A stretch of DNA of 64,000 nucleotides. Origin: Ecytonucleospora hepatopenaei. Lineage: Eukaryota; Microsporidia; Enterocytozoonidae. The notes under the pieces are model-generated. The model had not been told where the DNA came from. It did not search any database and saw nothing but the letters and a program-made list of their open reading frames with translations. Where the stretch lies: the NCBI GenBank assembly GCA_026692725.1, contig JAPMUG010000007.1:110191-174190 (forward strand). The letters run 5' to 3'. Below are positions 29,829 to 37,669 of this stretch, one piece after another (position 1 is the first letter of the stretch; every line of letters starts with the position of its first letter). A program made the translations under genes and the position numbers.

Positions 29829-30578
29829 TTAAATACTGTTTAATAAGGAATAATTATGAAAATAATAAGTTACAACCCTATGCCACTGTGATAGAATATG
29901 GGTAGGTTTAGTGTTATTTATCACTAGATAGTTTTTTAAGTCTGTTAAAAATGTCTTAAATGATTTTCCTATTCCTGTATCTTCAGGGTTGTTTCTTATT
30001 TTTTCTATCATTTGTGTTATAAATATTTCGTGTTTATGCAAAATTATAGCTAATTTTTTTGTTTCTTTGGTTTCGTCATCATCCTCGTCATAATTGACTT
30101 TGGTTACATCTGTGCCTTCTAAAAAATTTAGTTTTGATGGATCTATGTTTGAGTCTGTGTATAGGTCAGAATTTTCTTTTGTTTTTATATTTTTGTATAA
30201 ATCTTCTTTTTTCTCTTTGCTATTTAGTGCAAGCTCGTTATTTTTTTCAATATGTGGCTTAAGTCTTTCTAAATACTCTCCTATATAAAGTTTATCTCTG
30301 CAAACAATTGGAGAAGCATTTTCAATGTGACACAAAGAATCATCGGAGCAAAAAACATTTGCAGTTGCAAAAAGTAAAGCACTCATGTTTCTACATATAT
30401 CAATATCCTCTCCATTTGTTACATAAGAATGAACGTGTCTTTCTTTATAAACCCACGGCATATTGTCTTCTCCCTTTGTTTCCTTATAATCGTACGTTGT
30501 CATTCCGTCCATTTTAGCCATTTTAAATCCAAGAACATTGCCATAGAAAAAGTTCATTTCGATTTTATAAAAAAACAT
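29829..30578 (-). CDS. probable member of the small secreted protein array (fourth copy)
   Basis: 249 aa, longer and more acidic than the three genes to its right. The N-terminus (MFFYKIEMNFFYGNVLGF) is only weakly signal-like, so secretion is uncertain. Near the end NNTKPTHILSQWHRVVTYYFHNYSLL matches in pattern the IL..I..A..YY..H ending of the neighbouring copies. A Glu/Lys-rich stretch with ENSDLYTDSN lies in the middle. Function unknown. Confidence 0.55.
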   Translation of the reverse strand: MFFYKIEMNFFYGNVLGFKMAKMDGMTTYDYKETKGEDNMPWVYKERHVHSYVTNGEDIDICRNMSALLFATANVFCSDDSLCHIENASPIVCRDKLYIGEYLERLKPHIEKNNELALNSKEKKEDLYKNIKTKENSDLYTDSNIDPSKLNFLEGTDVTKVNYDEDDDETKETKKLAIILHKHEIFITQMIEKIRNNPEDTGIGKSFKTFLTDLKNYLVINNTKPTHILSQWHRVVTYYFHNYSLLNSI

Positions 30579-30663
30579 GTTGTTTTTTTGATGAAACTTT
30601 GTTTTAGGAAGTTAGACAGTAATTTATTAAAAATAGTTTATATGATTAAAAAGAAAACGGAAT

Positions 30664-31206
30664 TTATTGCTTATTCAACATCAATTCTATTCTGTCTTTA
30701 TGATCATCATAATACTTTATAGCTGTTATTATACTTTTTAAAATGTTGTTGTCATTTCCCTCCTTTTTTGCATTAATTGATGCATCCAAATAAACTATGA
30801 GTTGTTTTACTATGCTCCTATCTGTTTCTAAATAGGATCCCTTTGTGTTATTTGTGAGTGACATATCATACTTTTTTATTCCATCCATGTTAGGTTCTGC
30901 ATTGTAATAACCCTCTTTTACGCCTTCAATTCCATGAAGAGATGCGCTCTGTTTTATTTTATTTAAAGAAGTGAGAAGGTCATCTTGTGGTTCATTGAGA
31001 TAAGAAGCAATAGCATTCAAAGTGCTGCTTTTTATAATTTCCATGTTTTTTACGACTGGATTTGTGTCGGTCCTAGAATTATCATAGCCATTAGGTGCAT
31101 TGCCTTCGTAAGTATAAAGAGGTTTTGCAGGATTAGCGGGTTTTCCATTAAAAATTTGATTGTTATTTGTTGCGAATGTACTGGTCATAAATAAATTAAA
31201 CAACAT
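30664..31206 (-). CDS. small secreted protein, array copy 3
   Basis: 180 aa with a signal peptide MLFNLFMTSTFATNN. Shares with the next gene (31351-31905) a Pro/Asn-rich N-terminal segment, NPVVKNMEIIK (next gene: NPAILNMEELK), LLTSLNKIKQSASLHG (LLQELKDMDKSASAPG), and the ending ITAIKYYDDHKDRIE (LIAGLDFYEKEREKIE). These are clear paralogues, diverged beyond recent duplication. No known family; candidate host-directed effector or surface component. Confidence 0.72.
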   Translation of the reverse strand: MLFNLFMTSTFATNNNQIFNGKPANPAKPLYTYEGNAPNGYDNSRTDTNPVVKNMEIIKSSTLNAIASYLNEPQDDLLTSLNKIKQSASLHGIEGVKEGYYNAEPNMDGIKKYDMSLTNNTKGSYLETDRSIVKQLIVYLDASINAKKEGNDNNILKSIITAIKYYDDHKDRIELMLNKQ

Positions 31207-31350
31207 TTGATCTAGGAAATCAACCGAAAATAAAAGTAAATGTTACAAATTATAAAACATGTTTCATAAATTTGTTTAATATTTTAAAAATGAGTGATTA
31301 TTTTATAAAATAACTTAATAATATTTGATATTTTAATAATTAAAAATAGT

Positions 31351-31905
31351 TTAATATTTATCTTTTGATTCTACTGGTAATTTCTCTATTTTTTCTCTTT
31401 CTTTTTCATAAAAATCCAATCCTGCTATCAAAGATGTTCTGACTGTTACGTAATTATCCTTTAGTTTTGCTTGACTTACTGCTAAATTCATCTTATCGAT
31501 CAGTTGAAGAAGTTTGTCCTTGTTTTCAATGCTTGGGCTTATTGATGTTGAGTATTTTTCTATGTTACTTATCAAATATCCATACGATGCAAGGCCTGTT
31601 ACGATTGTATTAAGACCTGGCGCAGATGCACTTTTGTCCATGTCCTTAAGTTCTTGTAAAAGAGTACTTGGTGATACTTGTTTGCTTATTGTATTTCCAT
31701 AACCAACTGCTAATTTTTCTTTGAGTTCTTCCATGTTTAAAATCGCAGGGTTTGTGGCGGTTCCATGGACCTGTCCTTTGTTTTGGGTTGGATTTGGGAC
31801 GTAATTTCCTTGTACCGCATTAGGTGGGTTTATTTCATAATTTTTAGATCCAGGAACGGCAGGTATTGCTGTGAGGATTCTTTGAATCAAAAAAGACAAT
31901 AACAT
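31351..31905 (-). CDS. small secreted protein, array copy 2
   Basis: 184 aa: N-terminal hydrophobic stretch MLLSFLIQRILTAIPAVPG, Pro/Asn/Gly-rich linker (NYEINPPNAVQGNYVPNP), then a helical domain with KSASAPGLNTIVTGLASYG, ending FYEKEREKIEKLP. Paralogous to copies 3 and, more distantly, 1. The high content of structured helices after a disordered leader is shared by all. Unknown function. Confidence 0.72.
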   Translation of the reverse strand: MLLSFLIQRILTAIPAVPGSKNYEINPPNAVQGNYVPNPTQNKGQVHGTATNPAILNMEELKEKLAVGYGNTISKQVSPSTLLQELKDMDKSASAPGLNTIVTGLASYGYLISNIEKYSTSISPSIENKDKLLQLIDKMNLAVSQAKLKDNYVTVRTSLIAGLDFYEKEREKIEKLPVESKDKY

Positions 31906-32089
31906 GAATACTAAACAAAAACATTTTTTTATTTTTTATGTGAAACATAATGAGGTAACAAAAGATTTTAAAACAATTTATCAAAAAACTAATTTTATAA
32001 CAAATAAAATATGTCAATGTTAAGATTTATATTGTTACGATGATATTTTGTTATTAAATAACCATAAAAAATAATTTTATAAATAGTAT

Positions 32090-32716
32090 TTAATTATCAA
32101 ATATCTCATGATTTTGTCCTGCTAAAAAGTACCTTGAGTTATCTTCATAAAATTGAAATGCATTTAAAATTGTCTGTGACTGAGAAGCAAGACCATGGTG
32201 TGGTGCTTTAATAAGTTCTAAAAGACGCACAAGCTCATTTGCTTTTGCTGTTGAATTAAGGCGTGGGTTCAAGTTTTGAACAAATGATTTTATTCTGAAT
32301 ATTTCATTGTTAGAAGAGTCCACTGATCGTATTAAGCTATTTAAAACATTTGCAGAATGCGTCTTATTATAATAATCTGAACCATATTCAATAATTATTG
32401 TTCTCAAATAACTTAAAAAATCATTTAAAACAGGACTATCTCCTGTCTCAAAAGCAATTCTATTTTTTGCCTTTTCTATCATTCTTACCATATTAGCCTC
32501 AATTTGGTTTTCAGATACAAATGGGCTTTCAATATATAAAGAAGGTTGTCTATCAAATGCTGCCTTATAAACACCTGATGGACGCATAAGTGAAGCATTT
32601 GGATCTGTTATGTTATTGTTTACATCAGATACTATTTTAGTATAAACTAAACTGGACAAAATAACCAGGCATAAAAAGTTTGGCATTATTACAATTTTTG
32701 TTATAAAACTAAGCAT
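32090..32716 (-). CDS. small secreted protein, array copy 1
   Basis: 208 aa; the signal peptide is probably MPNFLCLVILSSLVYTKIVS from the internal ATG at 32686, though an ATG at 32716 is also in frame. The helical domain and the ending ILNAFQFYEDNSRYF match the array pattern (..AI.YY.DH...). Two N-glycosylation-like sites (NIT, NKT). It is the first gene of a head-to-tail leftward set of four. Confidence 0.7.
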   Translation of the reverse strand: MLSFITKIVIMPNFLCLVILSSLVYTKIVSDVNNNITDPNASLMRPSGVYKAAFDRQPSLYIESPFVSENQIEANMVRMIEKAKNRIAFETGDSPVLNDFLSYLRTIIIEYGSDYYNKTHSANVLNSLIRSVDSSNNEIFRIKSFVQNLNPRLNSTAKANELVRLLELIKAPHHGLASQSQTILNAFQFYEDNSRYFLAGQNHEIFDN

Positions 32717-33040
32717 GATGAAACAAGAAAATTGGCAATATAAATTAGTGTTTCGGTTGTCAGAATATTTGATGCAAATATTACTGTGATTAACTAATCA
32801 TTTTATTTTTTGTTTTAACTATTTTTAAAAAAAACATATAAAATAAAATAGTAAAATATTATAAAATAAGGTTTTATTTTTAAACAAAATACTATCAAAT
32901 CATTTACAACTTCACATATTAATATTTGCTTTATATGAATTGTTTAAAATAAACTAAAAATGAGCATAGTGTAAAAATTAACTTTTAAAAAATTAAAATT
33001 TAAATAATCCCAGAAAATTTTATAAAAACATATCAATTTT
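32717..33040. other. divergent intergenic region, 324 bp
   Basis: AT-rich spacer between array copy 1 and the rightward 526-aa gene. ATAATCCCAGAAAA at 33003 is a possible CCC site 32 bp before the next ATG. Nothing else seen. Confidence 0.4.
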
Positions 33041-34621
33041 ATGAAAATAAAAACTGATTTTGATGTCGTGTGCGTCGATTTAGGAACTTTAAACATAGGA
33101 GTACCTAAGCCTAAATTCAAATACTTTATGTATAGCGATAACAGATATTTATCCAAGAAAAAATTACCAGAAATCAAGGAACTTCCAAACAAAGATGTAG
33201 AAGACATTGTGGAATCAAATTTAAATAGAGCATGGTGCAACAACCATTTTATAGTGTGGTCGCATGCACGACACAGAATTTTTAAAATAGTTGAAAGGTA
33301 CAATGGCTTTTTTATACGCAGAAAAGTCACCACAGATTATTACAATTATTTATCTAATGTATTTTTTGATGGTGAAATTTTCTACATTGTTACTAACAGG
33401 TTTGTCTTGTCAGTAACAAAAAAAGAAGACGATATAAATTACATTTATCATTTTGAAAAAGAAATTTTTGAAAAGGTCAAATCTAAAATTACAGTTGAAG
33501 TTAAAAAATGCACAGTTAAGAAAAAGAGGGAGTTGGTTGATAGTTGGTATGCATACCAGCGCATGTATTTGTTGTACGGTGACATTTTGATAGTGTTAAA
33601 CTGTAAAACCCAAAAAATTGAACAAGCTTTGGTTTTTAGTGAATTTCTGTCTAAAATTTTTGTATTTAATTCGAATTTGTTTGTTAAAAGAGCATTTGGA
33701 TGGACAATTTGTAAATTAGATTTGTTTACATATGAATATTTAAATTTAATTGATATAAACATAAGAAAAGTGATAGAAGTTCTGGTACATGAAGACAAAG
33801 TGGTTATTGTTGGCTATAATTTAATTGCTTTTTTAGATACGGTTGATAATATTGATGTTTTTAAAGTGGAAAGAGATATTCGCTATTCTAATGTTTCTTA
33901 TGGTGGGTTTTTTACTATTTATAATAAAAGAATGTGTGAAGTGTTGCAATATGATGGTGAGTTAATGTACATAAATTATGAAGAAAAAGAAAAGTATGAA
34001 AATTTAATTTCTGTGTTGGGTCATGAGAAGGAGTTAATTGAAATTTTTGATGATAAAATAATTATTAAAAATTATTGTAATGCCACATATTCAGTAGAAG
34101 ATAAATGTCATAAAAAAAGTACAGAATCTTGCATAAAATGTGAAAAAAATACATTTTTTTATAAAATAAATGTCAATGAGGATATATTTAAAAAAGAAAT
34201 AAAACAAAAAGAATGTCTAGCGTATGAAGACAAGTTTTTTGAGGACAATTTATTCAACGAAAAGGTTAATTCATTTGAAATTATTAAAGGGAAAACATTT
34301 CTTAAAAACAAAAGCTATTCTGAAGCAAAAGAATGTGAATTTGAAAAAAACAAAGAAACGGTGACCATATGGCTAGGTATTTATGAACTTCCTCGTGTAA
34401 GAGAATTTTTTGTTGAAAATAAAATAGTTGTGCAAGATAAGGGAAGCTTACAGTTAGATGCAGAATTTACTAATCAAGAAAAAGAAATACGTAGTTTTGC
34501 ACATGATCTTAATCTCTACAAAAAATATTATGAAGAAAAAAATAACTGTTGTGAAATTGAGCTTAAATATCCTCAATATGAGTGGATTTTAAAAAATTAT
34601 GAAAATAACCATAAAAAATAA
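33041..34621 (+). CDS. conserved-looking protein of unknown function, possible beta-propeller
   Basis: 526 aa, soluble, ordinary codon use, no low complexity. Repeating short strand pairs (HFIVWSHARHRIFKI; FFDGEIFYIVTNRFVLSVT; YGDILIVLNCKTQKIEQ; EDKVVIVGYNLIAFLDTV) suggest a beta-propeller in the first 300 residues. A Cys cluster (CHKKSTESCIKCEKN) follows and then a charged C-terminal part. Such an arrangement is seen in nucleoporins and vacuolar sorting proteins, but no specific family can be named. Confidence 0.6.
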   Translation: MKIKTDFDVVCVDLGTLNIGVPKPKFKYFMYSDNRYLSKKKLPEIKELPNKDVEDIVESNLNRAWCNNHFIVWSHARHRIFKIVERYNGFFIRRKVTTDYYNYLSNVFFDGEIFYIVTNRFVLSVTKKEDDINYIYHFEKEIFEKVKSKITVEVKKCTVKKKRELVDSWYAYQRMYLLYGDILIVLNCKTQKIEQALVFSEFLSKIFVFNSNLFVKRAFGWTICKLDLFTYEYLNLIDINIRKVIEVLVHEDKVVIVGYNLIAFLDTVDNIDVFKVERDIRYSNVSYGGFFTIYNKRMCEVLQYDGELMYINYEEKEKYENLISVLGHEKELIEIFDDKIIIKNYCNATYSVEDKCHKKSTESCIKCEKNTFFYKINVNEDIFKKEIKQKECLAYEDKFFEDNLFNEKVNSFEIIKGKTFLKNKSYSEAKECEFEKNKETVTIWLGIYELPRVREFFVENKIVVQDKGSLQLDAEFTNQEKEIRSFAHDLNLYKKYYEEKNNCCEIELKYPQYEWILKNYENNHKK

Positions 34622-34647
34622 AAACATAAAATATTTTTTATATAAAT

Positions 34648-34917
34648 CTATATGTGTTTGTATATTACTTTGTCATAAATAAAACTAGTTGGAACAAATG
34701 TCTCTTTTCTGTATTCCCTTAGTTTAACATAAAACAAATTTACATCTTCAACGGTCCCTGAATAAGATGACGAATTTCCCTCTATTGTTATTTTTGAACC
34801 AACTGCGAATGGTTTTGTAATATAAACAAAGGCAGATTTGTACATTTTATCCTTTAAAACCTTTGTTAAGTCTGCATTGTTAGTTTTGGTAATAAATCTT
34901 AAAAAATCCAAAAACAT
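34648..34917 (-). CDS. truncated MscS-like beta-domain protein
   Basis: 89 aa from ATG 34917. TTG 27 bases upstream is in frame, but a CCC motif lies between it and the ATG. Residues 30-88 carry the small beta-domain of MscS-type mechanosensitive channels: a pore-helix-like ITKTNNADLTKVLKDK, then YITKPFAVGSKITIEG, YSGTVEDVNLFYVKLRE and FVPTSFIYDKVIY (usual PF.VGD.V.I.G..G.V..I....T.L...D...V.IPNS). TM1, TM2 and the C-terminal cage domain are missing, so it cannot be a complete channel. MscS-like genes, some of bacterial origin, are known in microsporidia. It may be a relic or a shortened paralogue. Confidence 0.7.
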   Translation of the reverse strand: MFLDFLRFITKTNNADLTKVLKDKMYKSAFVYITKPFAVGSKITIEGNSSSYSGTVEDVNLFYVKLREYRKETFVPTSFIYDKVIYKHI

Positions 34918-34920
34918 AAA

Positions 34921-34930
34921 AGGGTAAAAA
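34921..34930 (-). promoter_or_regulatory. CCC motif that supports the ATG start at 34917
   Basis: Minus strand TTTTTACCCTTTT runs straight into ATG. Its place inside the TTG-extended frame argues that translation starts downstream of it. Confidence 0.5.
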
Positions 34931-35003
34931 CAAAATATTTTCAAAACAAATCCTACCCAAGTCTCAATGGCGCGAAACCATCACATCTGAAAATTAAATT
35001 TAA

Positions 35004-35681
35004 TTAATGTAACTTGATCTTCTGACCAGTTGTTCTTTTAATATAGCAATCCTTAATATTCAATGGACCTTTCTTTAAGTTATCCGCTAAAAACTGAATT
35101 CCATACTTTAAATTATCAACGATCTGTTCTTTGGTTTGTCCTGTGTGCCCAACTGGAAAACTTACTGAATACCAATCTTTAATTTTAAGCTTGTATGTAA
35201 AACGACAAGCGTCAAACACTTCAGGAAGTTTCTGGTTGTCATTGCACATAAAGTGTGTTTTCTTCTTCATCAAAATTTCTTTAAGGTTAAATGCCTTATT
35301 ATACCCTGGACACAAAATGAAATATGAAAATCCCTTCATAAATTTTTCTCTTTTTTTAACCATGTCTGGTGTTTTGCCTTCATATTCTGTTATTAATGCA
35401 AATGGAATATTATGTGCATCTGCAATTTCTTTTGCATTTGCATCGCCTATTGCACATGTTCCTGGCTTAAGTCTCATGTGGTATGGGAATTTGATTTCCT
35501 TTGTCATTTTAGGGTCTTTTCTGTTTTCGTATCCTTTTGTTGCAATTTGAATCTGAATAGACTCAATCTTGTTGTCATTTGCCTGTGCATCTGCAAGAAT
35601 GCTTTCAACTACGGGATCAAGTGTTTCATTTCCTAAAAATGAAACAATTTTCATTTTGTCATCCAACTTATTTCCTGCCAT
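35004..35681 (-). CDS. RPL10A: 60S ribosomal protein uL1 (L10a)
   Basis: Large-subunit protein of the L1 stalk, which moves deacylated tRNA out of the E site. KMKIVSFLGNETLDPVVESI near residue 10 is a diverged start; PYHMRLKPGTCAIGDANAKEIADA, then VKKREKFMKGFSYFILCPGYNKAF and the C-terminal IKDCYIKRTTGQKIKLH (compare IKS.YIK.TMG....) identify the family. 225 aa, about the eukaryotic size (217). No intron is needed. A TATCCCTT motif lies 12-14 bp before the ATG. Confidence 0.93.
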   Translation of the reverse strand: MAGNKLDDKMKIVSFLGNETLDPVVESILADAQANDNKIESIQIQIATKGYENRKDPKMTKEIKFPYHMRLKPGTCAIGDANAKEIADAHNIPFALITEYEGKTPDMVKKREKFMKGFSYFILCPGYNKAFNLKEILMKKKTHFMCNDNQKLPEVFDACRFTYKLKIKDWYSVSFPVGHTGQTKEQIVDNLKYGIQFLADNLKKGPLNIKDCYIKRTTGQKIKLH

Positions 35682-35690
35682 TATAAAACT

Positions 35691-35700
35691 AAGGGATAAA
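35691..35700 (-). promoter_or_regulatory. CCC-type motif upstream of uL1
   Basis: Minus strand TTTATCCCTTAGTTTTATA precedes the ATG, in the position expected of the microsporidian CCC motif. Confidence 0.5.
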
Positions 35701-35745
35701 TTTTTGTAAAAATATTTTATTATTTTTAGCTGAGTTAATAATTTA

Positions 35746-36369
35746 CTAACGTTTTGTATAAGAACAGTGCGAACGGTAATGTTGCATCATATTGTCCTTC
35801 CTATTAAAAGTTCTATCACATTCTTTGTTTTTACATTTAAACTTTTTGATTCCTGTATGTATATGGTAGTGTCTTTTTATACGACTTAGACTTGGAAATT
35901 CAGCCGTGCAACCATCAACAGGGCATGGAAACAAGTGCTTTTTTTCATCATATGTAAACAAATCATCAGGCAAATCATTAAAAGAAGTGATTTTTTCTAT
36001 TTCCTGGGGAACATCAATTTTAAGAACAGGTGGACGATTTGATGTGCTTTTACGCCCACTGGAAGTTGAAGAACTTTTCTTTTCTGAACCAGTTTCAGTA
36101 GATGTTGTGTTTAAAAAAACTTGTCTGTTAGTTCGTATTTTTCTATTTCTAATGTTTTTGTTAACACTTAACAAAACCTTTTTAGGTGGTAAATCAAACT
36201 CTTGTTCACTTGTGGTTATATACCTCTTTTCTTTTTCTGCTATTCTTCTAAAGTTTTCTCTAGAATTTAATGGGTTTGAAACAATTTTAATTTTCTTGTT
36301 GTTTAATTCTGGAGATGTTAAGCTGTCGTCTATGTATTGATTTTCATCAATATACATTCTTTTTGTCAT
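35746..36369 (-). CDS. C2H2 zinc-finger protein (two fingers at the C-terminus)
   Basis: 207 aa. Residues 146-170 form a finger (FPCPVDGCTAEFPS, ending HYHIHTG) and 175-200 a second (FKCKNKECDRTFNRKDNMMQHYRSH). The linker TGIKKFKC is the classic TGEKPFKC type. The N-terminal 140 residues are basic/Ser-rich and disordered, and include a SSSTSSGRKSTSN patch and LPDDLFTYDE. Likely a DNA-binding regulator. Two C-terminal fingers with a low-complexity N-terminus recall fungal Crz1/Msn2-type factors, but orthology cannot be claimed. Confidence 0.85.
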   Translation of the reverse strand: MTKRMYIDENQYIDDSLTSPELNNKKIKIVSNPLNSRENFRRIAEKEKRYITTSEQEFDLPPKKVLLSVNKNIRNRKIRTNRQVFLNTTSTETGSEKKSSSTSSGRKSTSNRPPVLKIDVPQEIEKITSFNDLPDDLFTYDEKKHLFPCPVDGCTAEFPSLSRIKRHYHIHTGIKKFKCKNKECDRTFNRKDNMMQHYRSHCSYTKR

Positions 36370-36460
36370 TTACATCTCCTTTTTACATAATTAAATATCA
36401 AAAAACATTGGTTAGTTTTTAAACATAAAAACCTTTTAAACAAAATTTACGTCTTTGTCT

Positions 36461-36470
36461 TTACCCTTAT
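36461..36470 (+). promoter_or_regulatory. CCC-type motif upstream of the RanGAP gene
   Basis: TTACCCTTATAAT lies about 25 bases before the ATG at 36491; the TATAAT-like part follows directly. Confidence 0.4.
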
Positions 36471-36490
36471 AATATTTTATTAAAGAATTT

Positions 36491-37492
36491 ATGGAGTATA
36501 AAATAAAAACACTTGATTTTAAATATGAAAATTTAGAAAGTGCTTGTGATTTGTTAAAGGATTTGGAAGAAGGAAAACATACGATTACTTGCTTGGATTT
36601 GTCGCATAATACATATTATCCTGTTGTATTTGCACAAATTGTTAAACGCATAACTCATTTTACGCATCTTATAGAGATTAACTTGGATTCTACTTTAAGT
36701 TGTTTAAATCTTGATGAAATGGTTGAGATATGCAAATTGATAAGTCTTTTTGTTCCAAAAACACTTAAAAAAATTTCAATGTCAGCGAACGCTTTGAGCT
36801 GTAACATACCTAATGAATGGTGCGATTTTATTGCAGAATGCAATGATCTCGAAGAGTTGACATTGCATAATTGTGGTTTAGGACATGACGGTATATCAAA
36901 AATATTTGGTGCTTTGAAGGGAAAATGCATTAAACTTAAAGTTTTGGATATTGGCAAGAATCGAATTAACATTTTAAACAAAGAATTAGGCAAAATTGTT
37001 AATGGTTTTAACCATCTTTTGGTTTTTAAAATGGCGCATAACACGGTTTCAGAAGGTTTAAACGATTTTTTAGGTGAAATTAATCATTCTCTTGATGTTT
37101 TGGATATTACGGACAATTTTGTAGATGAATTAGATGGTTTGAAGAATATTTTATCCAAAAATACATTAAAAGAAATTTACTTAAGAGACATTAAAACTGA
37201 AAATATGTCTGATGTTTTAAAAATATTTTTAACAAACAATTTTGAAAATTTAAAGATTTTAGACATATCACAGAATGACATGGAAACGGAAGAATGTTTA
37301 ATATTTTTAATGGAAATAGTAAAAAGAAACAAATCACTAAAAAAACTTGTTATTTACGATAATTTTTATGAGACAGAATATGAAACAATGTTTTTAGATT
37401 TAAAAATATTGATGAATCTTCAAGGAAAGTTTGTTGATGAAGACCCGTCTTTTATTGAAGAAATTTTAATTGAAAAACTTTCACGTATTTAA
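36491..37492 (+). CDS. RNA1: RanGAP (Rna1-like leucine-rich repeat protein)
   Basis: Cytoplasmic activator of Ran GTP hydrolysis, needed for nuclear transport. 333 aa of LRRs of the ribonuclease-inhibitor type: ITCLDLSHNT, LKKISMSANALS, LEELTLHNCGLGHDGISKIFGAL, LKVLDIGKNRI, LLVFKMAHNTVSEG, LDVLDITDNFVDE. The SANAL..DF...LEEL.LHN.GLG block is the strongest match to Rna1. The acidic C-terminal tail of yeast Rna1 is shortened to DEDPSFIEE. At the place where the catalytic arginine should stand, after the third repeat (INLDSTLSCLNL), I see no arginine; this should be checked by structure-based alignment. Confidence 0.78.
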   Translation: MEYKIKTLDFKYENLESACDLLKDLEEGKHTITCLDLSHNTYYPVVFAQIVKRITHFTHLIEINLDSTLSCLNLDEMVEICKLISLFVPKTLKKISMSANALSCNIPNEWCDFIAECNDLEELTLHNCGLGHDGISKIFGALKGKCIKLKVLDIGKNRINILNKELGKIVNGFNHLLVFKMAHNTVSEGLNDFLGEINHSLDVLDITDNFVDELDGLKNILSKNTLKEIYLRDIKTENMSDVLKIFLTNNFENLKILDISQNDMETEECLIFLMEIVKRNKSLKKLVIYDNFYETEYETMFLDLKILMNLQGKFVDEDPSFIEEILIEKLSRI

Positions 37493-37656
37493 AGAAAGTC
37501 ATAAAAATAAATTTAATTTATAAACTTTTAAATATTATCAAATATTGTTTTTGATATTTCTTATCTAGTTTAAAATCATTTAAATTTTTGTAAAAAACAC
37601 AAACCTTTAAAAATGTCGTGTTTTTAATCAACTGTAGAAATATCATTTCAAATTTT

Positions 37657-37669
37657 ATGCCCTTCTCAG
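37657..37669 (+). promoter_or_regulatory. CCC-type motif upstream of the WNK-like kinase
   Basis: ATGCCCTTCTCAG directly precedes ATG 37670; CCC at 37660-37662. Confidence 0.45.

Noticed and set aside
34953..34992. GC-richer stem-loop (5-bp stem, 7-base loop) between the MscS-like and uL1 genes as a tRNA anticodon arm
   Set aside because: No acceptor, D or T arms can be drawn, a full tRNA would overlap uL1, and the loop bases do not fit.
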